5,203 bases of DNA. Source: Bacillota bacterium. GTDB taxonomy: Bacteria > Bacillota > Clostridia > Clostridiales > Clostridiaceae. Position numbers and translations under genes: made by a program. The notes below the pieces were generated by a model. The model saw only the letters and a list, made by a program, of their open reading frames with translations. It had not been told where the DNA came from and did no database searches. The stretch spans positions 1 through 5,203 of the forward strand of contig JAJYBA010000122.1 in assembly GCA_021779235.1 (NCBI GenBank). Direction: 5' to 3'. How positions within the stretch are numbered: position 1 is the first letter of the stretch; each line of letters opens with the position of its first letter. Of the stretch, positions 1 to 4,926 are shown piece by piece.

Positions 1-280
1 TAATGCGTTAGATAAGGTCATAGGAAAAGCACTGATGAATAATGTGAAGCTTAGGGATAAACTTGTAATGACTACGGGAAGAATTTCTTCTGACCTAATT
101 ATTAAGGCAGCAAAAGCAGGCATACCAATTATTGTCTCTCATTCAGCTCCAACAGATTTAGCTTTAAGTATAGCTGAAGCTACAAATGTGACTGTAATAG
201 GGTTTGCACGTGGAAATAGGATGAATATTTACTGTGGGGAAGAACGGATTTTCAAAAGAAATAATAAACTAGAAAGTTGA
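1..280 (+). CDS. fdhD: Formate dehydrogenase accessory sulfurtransferase FdhD, C-terminal part (5' truncated)
   Basis: FdhD passes sulfur from a cysteine desulfurase to the Mo/W-bis-pterin cofactor of formate dehydrogenase and is needed for that enzyme to be active; it is cytoplasmic. Only the last 92 codons are here. The frame is open from base 2, and the ATG at 35 is internal, not the start: the residues before it (NALDKVIGKAL) continue the conserved FdhD block that begins with a histidine-asparagine motif. Family hallmarks seen are TTGRISSDLIIKAA, AGIPIIVSHSAPTDLA and a C-terminal IGFARGNRMNIY. The sulfur-carrying cysteine pair of FdhD lies in the missing N-terminal part and cannot be checked. 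The stop is TGA at 278-280. Context fits: the downstream operon imports tungstate and completes the pterin cofactor that formate dehydrogenase uses. Identification is by recognisable family motifs and is firm despite the truncation. Confidence 0.93.
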   Translation, partial: NALDKVIGKALMNNVKLRDKLVMTTGRISSDLIIKAAKAGIPIIVSHSAPTDLALSIAEATNVTVIGFARGNRMNIYCGEERIFKRNNKLES

Positions 281-292
281 CTAGTTATTTTT
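267..292 (+). terminator. Possible weak terminator after fdhD
   Basis: AACTAG at 267-272 and CTAGTT at 281-286 form a perfect 6-bp inverted repeat around an 8-base loop, followed by ATTTTT. The 5' arm lies within the last fdhD codons and the TGA stop is at the end of the loop. The stem is short and AT-rich, so this is only a candidate for ending fdhD transcription before the convergent deacetylase gene. A second inverted repeat (ATCTAAT 298-304, ATTAGAT 323-329) spans the stop of the opposing gene but has no T-tract. Confidence 0.3.
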
Positions 293-304
293 GAATCATC
301 TAAT

Positions 305-1234
305 CTAAAATTTATAATTAACATTAGATATTCGTTCTATAAATACATCTAAATTAGCAGCACCACTTATAAAGACCCTATCTAGGGTTAAAACCCCATC
401 AACTTTATCAGACCATCTTCCCGCAGTTGTAAAAGCCATTTTATATCCAGTTTCTTTTACAGCTTTCAAGGTTTCTTTAGTATACTCACCATAGGGATAT
501 GCTAAATACTGAATCTTTTTATTTAGTGATTTTTCTAGAAAATATTTAGATTCCTTTAGGGTTTTCAATTGTTTTTCGTAAGATAACTGCTTTAAATTTT
601 CATGAAATACGGTATGGCTTTCAATGTCTATTTTATTAGCTTGTAGCTCTTTTAACTGCTCTATATTCATGTAGCCTGGGACTTTACCAACTAGATCAGT
701 AATAATGAAAATTGTGGCTTTGAAGTCAAGTTCTTTTAATATAGGAAAAGCTTCTACATAGTTATCTAGATACCCATCATCGAAAGTTAGTACTAAGGCT
801 TTCTCTGGAACGGATTTATTGCTTACAAAAAAATCGTATGCTTGGTCTAAGGAGAGAGTTACATATCCTTTATCTTTCAAATACTTCATTTGCGCTTTGA
901 ACTTTTCTTTCGGAAGTCTTACTGTATTTCCCTTTTCGTATCCAATAGAATGGTACATAAGTACTGGGATACCTTTATCGTTATGTTTGAGATTTAATTT
1001 ATTTATTGAAGTAATGGGTTTTGTATCTTTTGCTTTATTTTCAATCTCCTGCTTTTTTGCAAATCCACCTTTAAAAACTCCTGCTGCTTTTGATATATTC
1101 TCTGTTGTTATATTATTTTTTTTAGGTAATGAACTAAGATGATAATACTGTTTCATATTAAAATATTCAGCTACCATCGGAATACAAACTAATAAAACAA
1201 AAAATATTGAGATTGCTTTCATCTTATTTTTCAC
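305..1234 (-). CDS. Membrane-anchored polysaccharide deacetylase (NodB/CE4 family)
   Basis: The protein is predicted to remove N-acetyl groups from a cell-surface polysaccharide or peptidoglycan outside the membrane; the substrate cannot be told from sequence. Numbered from the chosen GTG start (309 residues), residues 7-25 form one hydrophobic segment after a lysine-rich N-terminus, which suits an uncleaved signal anchor. A Lys/Asn-rich linker follows to about residue 85. The NodB domain then opens with PVLMYHSI (about 90-97). It has motif 1 TFDDGY (150-155, catalytic and metal-binding Asp pair), motif 2 SHTVFH (206-211, two metal-binding His) and motif 3 YPYGEY (246-251). The Leu-x-His motif typical of classical CE4 enzymes is not evident near the C-terminus, as in other MYHSI-type members. 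Start choice: TTG at 1255 has no ribosome-binding site, GTG at 1234 has a weak AGG ten bases upstream, and ATG at 1222 is also possible. The gene runs convergent to fdhD, so it is a separate unit. Confidence 0.9.
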   Translation of the reverse strand: MKNKMKAISIFFVLLVCIPMVAEYFNMKQYYHLSSLPKKNNITTENISKAAGVFKGGFAKKQEIENKAKDTKPITSINKLNLKHNDKGIPVLMYHSIGYEKGNTVRLPKEKFKAQMKYLKDKGYVTLSLDQAYDFFVSNKSVPEKALVLTFDDGYLDNYVEAFPILKELDFKATIFIITDLVGKVPGYMNIEQLKELQANKIDIESHTVFHENLKQLSYEKQLKTLKESKYFLEKSLNKKIQYLAYPYGEYTKETLKAVKETGYKMAFTTAGRWSDKVDGVLTLDRVFISGAANLDVFIERISNVNYKF

Positions 1235-1958
1235 TTTTAAATAACCTATTATCAAAAATCATAACAAACTGTGCATTGTACAATCTAATATGATTTTTTC
1301 GTTCCTTTCTTATTTATATTCTACCAGGCATTACTATGAAGTTTCATTATGTTGAATCATGGAATAATATTTTGAAGAGAATATACTTATATATGTCCAA
1401 ATTTCTAGAAAAATATTAGGTTATTCTAGTTATTAATAATATAAATGATAATGTTGAAATGATGTAGAATGTTCCTTCATGGAATTTATTTAAAAAATTC
1501 AAATCAAGATGAAATAATCTACTAAAATTAACTATAAATTACATAAAATCATTTTTATTTTTATCAGTTTATGCTATATTATTAATATCATTAAATATTA
1601 CCAATTTAATTATTTTTGTATCTGTCATTATTATTTAAATTACATTTTCTAAACATAAATTATCATATCTTAATGCTGGAAGCCTTCCATTTTACAATGG
1701 GTTAAGTAACATTTCATGTGCGGAGTTTGAGCTAAATACCAATATTAGCTTAGAAGGCATGAAAAAACAGAAATATAGTATTAACTGTCCTGAAATTTAA
1801 CACAGTTCAGAAATCGAACAGAAATCCTAAAACGATGTGTAGCAAAATGCAACAATTAATATATTCTAAATAATTTATATTTTTTATATTTTATGTTAGA
1901 CCTTTAAAATGAAGGGTTATTAAGAGAAACTCTCATAAATTAATTTTGGCACTAAAAT
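1235..1958. other. AT-rich intergenic region with no convincing gene
   Basis: This stretch lies between the divergent deacetylase and tup transcription units. No reading frame with a ribosome-binding site and protein-like composition was found on either strand. It must hold the deacetylase promoter on the - strand, but no clear -35/-10 pair stands out. A perfect 10-bp palindrome, ATTGTACAAT, lies at 1275-1284 about 40 bases upstream of the deacetylase start and could be an operator or part of a -10 element (TACAAT read on the - strand). Other contents are short: TCATGGAAT twice (1357-1365, 1477-1485), a CTAGAA/TTCTAG inverted repeat (1405-1410, 1424-1429), the structured element at 1673-1760, three CAGAAAT copies (1768-1826) and a 7-bp hairpin at 1899-1918. 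No tRNA, rRNA or insertion-sequence gene is visible. Confidence 0.6.
1673..1760 (+). other. Compact inverted-repeat element, possible structured RNA or remnant
   Basis: This island has more G and C than its surroundings. GCCTTC at 1682-1687 can pair with GAAGGC at 1753-1758 to close the element. Inside it, AGCTAA (1730-1735) and TTAGCT (1745-1750) form a perfect hairpin that extends to ten pairs with two G-U wobbles (1726-1735 with 1745-1754); the outermost two pairs of that extension compete with the closing stem. A near-palindrome around TGGAAGCC lies at its left end. The 12 bases at 1681-1692 recur exactly at 2123-2134 within the riboswitch-like leader. No coding frame or known family is recognised. 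It could be a small RNA, a decayed leader or a fragment of a mobile element. The orientation is arbitrary. Confidence 0.3.
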
Positions 1959-1997
1959 TGCTCTATATAGTATATAAGTAAATAGAATTGTTATAAT
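1959..1997 (+). promoter_or_regulatory. Probable promoter region of the tup-mog-moe operon
   Basis: A consensus -10 hexamer TATAAT lies at 1992-1997, about 200 bases before the tupA start, which would leave the whole structured leader inside the transcript. It lacks a good -35 at the usual distance. An alternative pair is TTGCTC at 1959-1964 with TAGAAT at 1983-1988 (18-base spacer). Which is used cannot be settled by eye in such AT-rich DNA. Both options put the transcription start upstream of the leader hairpins. Confidence 0.4.
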
Positions 1998-2050
1998 AGG
2001 GCAAAAAAGTACATGCTTTATAAAATAACTAATAAGAATAATTTTATCGT

Positions 2051-2148
2051 TTATTCTCCGAGTCATAGTTCCTAAAGGTTGCCATGGAATTATGACCGCT
2101 AGGGTTAAATTGGAAACGATTTAGCCTTCCATTTGAAAAGGGGGATGG
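2051..2148 (+). ncRNA. Moco/Tuco-type riboswitch aptamer (molybdenum or tungsten cofactor sensor), candidate
   Basis: The leader of the tungstate operon folds into two strong hairpins within a basal stem. Hairpin A pairs GTCATAGTTCC (2062-2072) with GGAATTATGAC (2086-2096): 11 pairs, one G-U. Its apical side carries CCTAAAG opposite CATGG, which resembles the classical 11-nucleotide GAAA-tetraloop receptor (CCUAAG/UAUGG). Hairpin B pairs 2103-2112 with 2117-2126 (10 pairs, two G-U) and is capped by GAAA at 2113-2116, so a loop-receptor contact between the hairpins is plausible. A basal stem can form between 2051-2059 and 2140-2148, rich in G-U. The Moco RNA motif is known for a GNRA loop plus receptor and occurs upstream of molybdate/tungstate transport and cofactor genes; variants lacking one stem have been proposed to sense the tungsten cofactor. 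The family call rests on this architecture, the flanking motif CTCCGAG and the gene context, not on a covariance-model score. Confidence 0.72.
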
Positions 2149-2195
2149 TCTTATTGTCATTCCTTTTTATATAAAATATGAGAGGGGTTTTTTTT
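2136..2195 (+). promoter_or_regulatory. Expression platform overlapping the tupA ribosome-binding site
   Basis: Two alternative hairpins can be drawn. In one, AAAAGG (2136-2141) pairs with CCTTTT (2162-2167), and GATGGT (2144-2149) with GTCATT (2156-2161). In the other, ATTCCTTTT (2159-2167) pairs with GAGAGGGGT (2180-2188), hiding the Shine-Dalgarno sequence and ending in eight Ts (2188-2195), like an intrinsic terminator with a weak stem. The two share 2159-2167, so they exclude each other. The first also shares 2140-2146 with the aptamer basal stem. Ligand binding would therefore break the first hairpin and favour the second, turning tupA off. A contrary reading is that the first hairpin plus TTTTTATAT is itself the terminator, which would make the leader an on-switch. 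Confidence 0.45.
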
Positions 2196-2198
2196 GTG
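2181..2198 (+). promoter_or_regulatory. Ribosome-binding site that selects the GTG start of tupA
   Basis: AGAGGGG (2181-2187) is followed by eight Ts and then GTG at 2196-2198, an ideal 8-base spacing. The in-frame ATG at 2178 lies just before this site, has no purine-rich sequence at the right distance upstream, and would translate through the ribosome-binding site itself. The GTG also gives a cleaner lipoprotein signal peptide. Confidence 0.75.
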
Positions 2199-3041
2199 TT
2201 AAAACTAAGAAGTAAATCAAGTTTGAAGGGATTATTAATAATATCGCTTTGTATTATTTTGGTTTTTGCTATAACTGCATGTTCGAAAAAAGAGAGGTCA
2301 ATGGTACTTGCAACAACCACAAGTACTCAAGATTCTGGACTTTTAGATTATTTATTACCATTATTTGAAAAAGAAACAGGAATTAAAGTTAAGGTGTTAG
2401 CTAAAGGAACAGGAGAAGCATTAGAGATAGCAAAGCGAGGAGATGCGGATGGACTACTTGTACATGCAAAGGCACAGGAACTTCAATTTGTTAAAGATGG
2501 ATTTGGGACAGAAAGACTTGAGGTTATGTATAATGACTTTGTAATAGTAGGGCCCAAAGATGACCCTGCAAAACTTAAAGAAAAAACACCTAGTGACGCA
2601 GTGGAGGCTTTTAAGTTACTTAGTAGCAGTAAAGCTAGTTTTATATCAAGAGGTGACAAGTCAGGTACGAATACAAAAGAACTTGCTATCTGGAAATCTG
2701 CAGCAATAGAACCTACTGGAACCTGGTATGTATCAGCAGGAAAAGGAATGGGAGCGGTACTTCAAATGGCAGACGAGAAGAATGCGTATACTTTGACAGA
2801 CAGAGCAACATATTTATCTATGAAGGACAAGCTAGATTTAACTATCGTTACAGAAAAGGGAAAAGATCTTTTAAACCAGTATGCATTAATAAGGTTAAAC
2901 CCGGATAAAAATAAGATTAAAACAGAAGAATCAAATGAATTTATTGAATGGATGCTTTCTAGTAAAGGACAGCAGCTTATTGGTGAATTCGGTAAGGATA
3001 AATATGGACAAGCATTATTTGTACCTAATGCAAAGAAATAG
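2196..3041 (+). CDS. tupA: Tungstate ABC transporter substrate-binding lipoprotein TupA
   Basis: TupA captures tungstate outside the membrane and delivers it to the TupB permease. From the GTG start it has 281 residues. It has a basic N-terminus, a hydrophobic core (about 12-26) and a lipobox ITAC (26-29) whose Cys29 would be lipidated, as expected for a Gram-positive binding protein. The mature part has the TupA signature TTTSTQDSG (40-48), whose TTTS segment is conserved among tungstate-binding proteins and belongs to the oxyanion site. It also has GDADGLLVHAK (about 82-92) and SRGDKSGTNTKE (151-162), another conserved anion-site segment. These separate it from ModA molybdate-binding and PstS phosphate-binding proteins. 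Length is normal and the gene is intact. It is first in the operon and follows the cofactor riboswitch candidate, so its expression probably responds to cofactor level. tupB follows after 8 bases. Tungstate specificity is inferred from the family and was not measured here. Confidence 0.95.
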   Translation: MLKLRSKSSLKGLLIISLCIILVFAITACSKKERSMVLATTTSTQDSGLLDYLLPLFEKETGIKVKVLAKGTGEALEIAKRGDADGLLVHAKAQELQFVKDGFGTERLEVMYNDFVIVGPKDDPAKLKEKTPSDAVEAFKLLSSSKASFISRGDKSGTNTKELAIWKSAAIEPTGTWYVSAGKGMGAVLQMADEKNAYTLTDRATYLSMKDKLDLTIVTEKGKDLLNQYALIRLNPDKNKIKTEESNEFIEWMLSSKGQQLIGEFGKDKYGQALFVPNAKK

Positions 3042-3049
3042 GTGATGAA

Positions 3050-3703
3050 ATGAGCTATTATGGAGAAGTTTTACAAGTAGTTTTTTTATCCTTGTTTGTT
3101 TCAATTACATCAACATTAATAGCTTCAATAATAGGTATGATACTAGCAATACCTATTGCTTTAAAGGATTTTAAATTTAAAAAATATATTACAAGATTAT
3201 CTGAGACTTTTATGAGTATTCCGCCGGTGTTAATGGGACTAGTTGTTTATCTATTACTTTCAAGAAAGGGACCTTTGGGTGGGTTTGGACTGTTGTTCAC
3301 ACCCACTGCAATGATTATAGCTCAGAGTTTATTGGTATTTCCCATAGTATTTGGACTTACAGTTTCAGCCATAGGAAACCGTGGAAGAAAAATCAAAAAG
3401 AACTGTATTGCTCTCGGTGCAGGAAATAGAGATACCTTAATTTTAATTATAAGGGAATGCAAAGTTCAACTTTTATCTGTGGTTGCTGCGGGTTTTGGAA
3501 GGGCAATTTCTGAGGTTGGCGCAGTAATGATGGTAGGAGGAAATATAAAAGGTGATACAAGGGTAATGACCACATATTTAGCTTTAGAAACAGGTCAGGG
3601 TAAATTTAATGAGGCCATTACAATAGGAGTCATATTACTGCTTGTTGCATTTATGGTTAACTTTATTTTACATGGACTGAGCAAGATAGATGAAAATAGG
3701 TGA
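3050..3703 (+). CDS. tupB: Tungstate ABC transporter permease TupB
   Basis: This is the membrane subunit that passes tungstate through the cytoplasmic membrane, probably as a homodimer. The 217 residues contain about five or six hydrophobic segments (roughly 8-37, 55-71, 84-107, 139-163 and 187-208), normal for this small permease family. The cytoplasmic coupling loop that docks on the ATPase is seen around ALGAGNRDTLILIIRE (121-136), the position of the EAA motif. It is followed by the well-conserved GRAISEVGAVMMVGGNI (150-166) typical of TupB, WtpB and ModB-like permeases. The start is ATG with AGGTGA four bases upstream; that ribosome-binding site overlaps the tupA stop codon, so translation is probably coupled. 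The reading frame is intact and ends in TGA at 3701-3703, seven codon-free positions short of tupC. Confidence 0.94.
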   Translation: MSYYGEVLQVVFLSLFVSITSTLIASIIGMILAIPIALKDFKFKKYITRLSETFMSIPPVLMGLVVYLLLSRKGPLGGFGLLFTPTAMIIAQSLLVFPIVFGLTVSAIGNRGRKIKKNCIALGAGNRDTLILIIRECKVQLLSVVAAGFGRAISEVGAVMMVGGNIKGDTRVMTTYLALETGQGKFNEAITIGVILLLVAFMVNFILHGLSKIDENR

Positions 3704-3709
3704 TAAGGT

Positions 3710-4441
3710 ATGAATATTAAAGTGTTAGACCTCAGTAAAGAGTACAGAGGAAAAGAAGTATTATATATAGATGAGTTAAACTTTGAAGAAGGATACGTAT
3801 ATGCCTTGATGGGCTTGAATGGTAGCGGAAAGACTACTCTGCTGCAATGTGTTTCCGGACTTGAGCCAGTTACAAGGGGAAAAGTATTATACGACAATTC
3901 TGGTTATGATGAATTTGTAAAAACAGATATATCCCTAATGCTTCAAAGTCCATATTTATTTAATTCTACAGTAATTGAGAATATAATAATAGGATTAAAA
4001 TTCAGAAAATTCAGTAAAGAAATAATTGAGGATAGGTTAGCTTGCTATTTGACCTATTTTGATATTGATGACTTGCTTAATAAGAACACTAGAGAGTTAT
4101 CAGGGGGAGAACAGGCAAAAGTGTCACTTCTGAGAACAGCAATTTTAGAGTCACAGATTACTTTTTTGGATGAACCTACAGCTAGTATGGATATTGAAAA
4201 TACGCTGAGGGCCGAAAAACTCATAAAAACTATGGCGCAGGGAATGAGAAGTGTTATTTTAGTCACTCATGATTTATTACAAGCTGAGAGGGTAGCGGAT
4301 TTTGTTATTTTTTTAGATAAGGGAAAGATTATTGAACAAGGAGAAACACATAAGGTTCTTAAGTTTCCAAAGCATAAATTATTAAGACAGATTTTAAAAA
4401 GGAGTGATGAAAATGATAAAAACTGCAATATTAACTATTAG
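3710..4441 (+). CDS. tupC: Tungstate ABC transporter ATP-binding protein TupC
   Basis: This cytoplasmic ATPase drives tungstate import through TupB. All nucleotide-binding motifs are present in its 243 residues: Walker A GLNGSGKTT (35-43), Q-loop Gln79 in LMLQSPYLF, signature LSGGE (130-134), Walker B TFLDEPTA with the catalytic Glu155, D-loop SMD (159-161) and H-loop His187 in VTHD. It is short for an importer ATPase and lacks the extra C-terminal regulatory (TOBE-type) domain found in ModC. Its C-terminus is a Lys/Asp/Asn-rich tail. The start is ATG with AGGTGA (3698-3703), which coincides with the end of tupB, so coupling is likely. The last 29 bases overlap the start of the mogA-like gene. 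Substrate is inferred from its TupA and TupB neighbours, since the ATPase alone would not tell tungstate from other oxyanions. Confidence 0.93.
   Translation: MNIKVLDLSKEYRGKEVLYIDELNFEEGYVYALMGLNGSGKTTLLQCVSGLEPVTRGKVLYDNSGYDEFVKTDISLMLQSPYLFNSTVIENIIIGLKFRKFSKEIIEDRLACYLTYFDIDDLLNKNTRELSGGEQAKVSLLRTAILESQITFLDEPTASMDIENTLRAEKLIKTMAQGMRSVILVTHDLLQAERVADFVIFLDKGKIIEQGETHKVLKFPKHKLLRQILKRSDENDKNCNINY
4399..4415 (+). promoter_or_regulatory. Ribosome-binding site that selects the mogA ATG inside tupC
   Basis: AAGGAG (4399-4404) is followed by an 8-base spacer and ATG at 4413. In-frame GTG (4404) and ATG (4407) lie on or next to the ribosome-binding site itself and are less likely starts. The site is within the tupC coding sequence, giving a 29-base gene overlap. 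Confidence 0.75.
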
Positions 4442-4925
4442 TGACAAAGGTTCTAGAGGTGAAAGAATTGACGGGACAGGCCCAGCACTAAGGAGTGAAT
4501 TAGAAGATAAGGGATTTATTATTAGTTTCTATAAAATGATTCCTGATGAAAAAGAAGAAATAGAAAGAGAATTAATTTATTTATGTGATGAGCTTAAGTT
4601 AGATTTAATTTTAACTAATGGAGGAACGGGGTTTTCAGAAAGAGATGTTACTCCTGAGGCGACTCAAAATGTAATTGAGAAATATGTACCAGGTATTGGT
4701 GAAGCTATGAGAATGAAATCACTTGCCATTACACCAAAGGCTATGCTTTCAAGAAGTATTGCAGGAATCCGCAAAAAAACCTTAATTATTAACCTTCCAG
4801 GAAGCCCTAAAGGTGCTGTAGAAAATCTTGAATTTATATTGCCAGCAATTCCACACGGTATCGCTATACTTACAGGAGAAGCTAGTGAATGCGCTACAAA
4901 TAGCCAAGGTGTTAGGAGGGGTTAG
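4413..4925 (+). CDS. mogA: Molybdopterin adenylyltransferase (MogA/MoaB family)
   Basis: This enzyme uses ATP to adenylate molybdopterin, making the activated intermediate into which MoeA inserts molybdenum or tungsten. The 170-residue protein is a single MoCF (molybdopterin-binding) domain of normal length. It opens with AILTISDKGSRGERIDGTG (5-23). It carries the pterin-binding core TNGGTGFSERDVTPEAT (68-84) with the GGTG turn and the conserved Asp78, then PGIGEAMR (93-100), SRSIAGIR (113-120) and LPGSPKG (128-134). The C-terminal LTGEASECA ends the family fold. MogA and MoaB are hard to separate by eye; the early SDKGSRGER and the late LPGSPKGA fit the adenylyltransferase role, and MoaB performs the same reaction in some tungsten-using organisms. 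It overlaps tupC and is followed after one base by moeA, whose ribosome-binding site lies in its last codons. All three probably share one transcript and the same leader control. Confidence 0.9.
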   Translation: MIKTAILTISDKGSRGERIDGTGPALRSELEDKGFIISFYKMIPDEKEEIERELIYLCDELKLDLILTNGGTGFSERDVTPEATQNVIEKYVPGIGEAMRMKSLAITPKAMLSRSIAGIRKKTLIINLPGSPKGAVENLEFILPAIPHGIAILTGEASECATNSQGVRRG

Positions 4926-4926
4926 A

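Noticed and set aside
819..1142. Open frame of 107 codons on the + strand
   Set aside because: It lies wholly within the deacetylase gene on the opposite strand, has no ribosome-binding site and shows no recognisable protein family.
1357..1485. Direct repeats TCATGGAAT (1357-1365 and 1477-1485) and ATGTTGAA (1349-1356 and 1451-1458)
   Set aside because: They are too short and too AT-rich to separate from chance, and their spacing is not regular enough for a CRISPR array or insertion-site duplication.
1681..1735. Possible group II intron end (CATGTGCGG followed by GTTTGAGC looks like the 3' strand of domain V)
   Set aside because: No matching 5' strand with the catalytic triad and GNRA loop at the fixed domain V spacing is present, and no reverse transcriptase gene is nearby.
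1783..1807. AACTGT/ACAGTT inverted repeat
   Set aside because: Six pairs around a 13-base loop, no T-tract and no adjacent gene; not distinguishable from background.
1899..1918. Hairpin GACCTTT/AAGGGTT as a terminator
   Set aside because: No T-tract follows, and no gene ends just upstream on either strand.
2105..2320. Open frame of 71 codons on the - strand
   Set aside because: It overlaps the riboswitch leader and the tupA signal-peptide region on the other strand, with no start signal or family resemblance.
3595..3897. Open frame of 100 codons on the - strand across the tupB-tupC junction
   Set aside because: It is antisense to two firm genes and has no ribosome-binding site or domain.
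4054..4266. Open frame of 70 codons on the - strand
   Set aside because: It is antisense to the TupC signature and Walker B coding region, a common shadow of conserved ATPase sequence.
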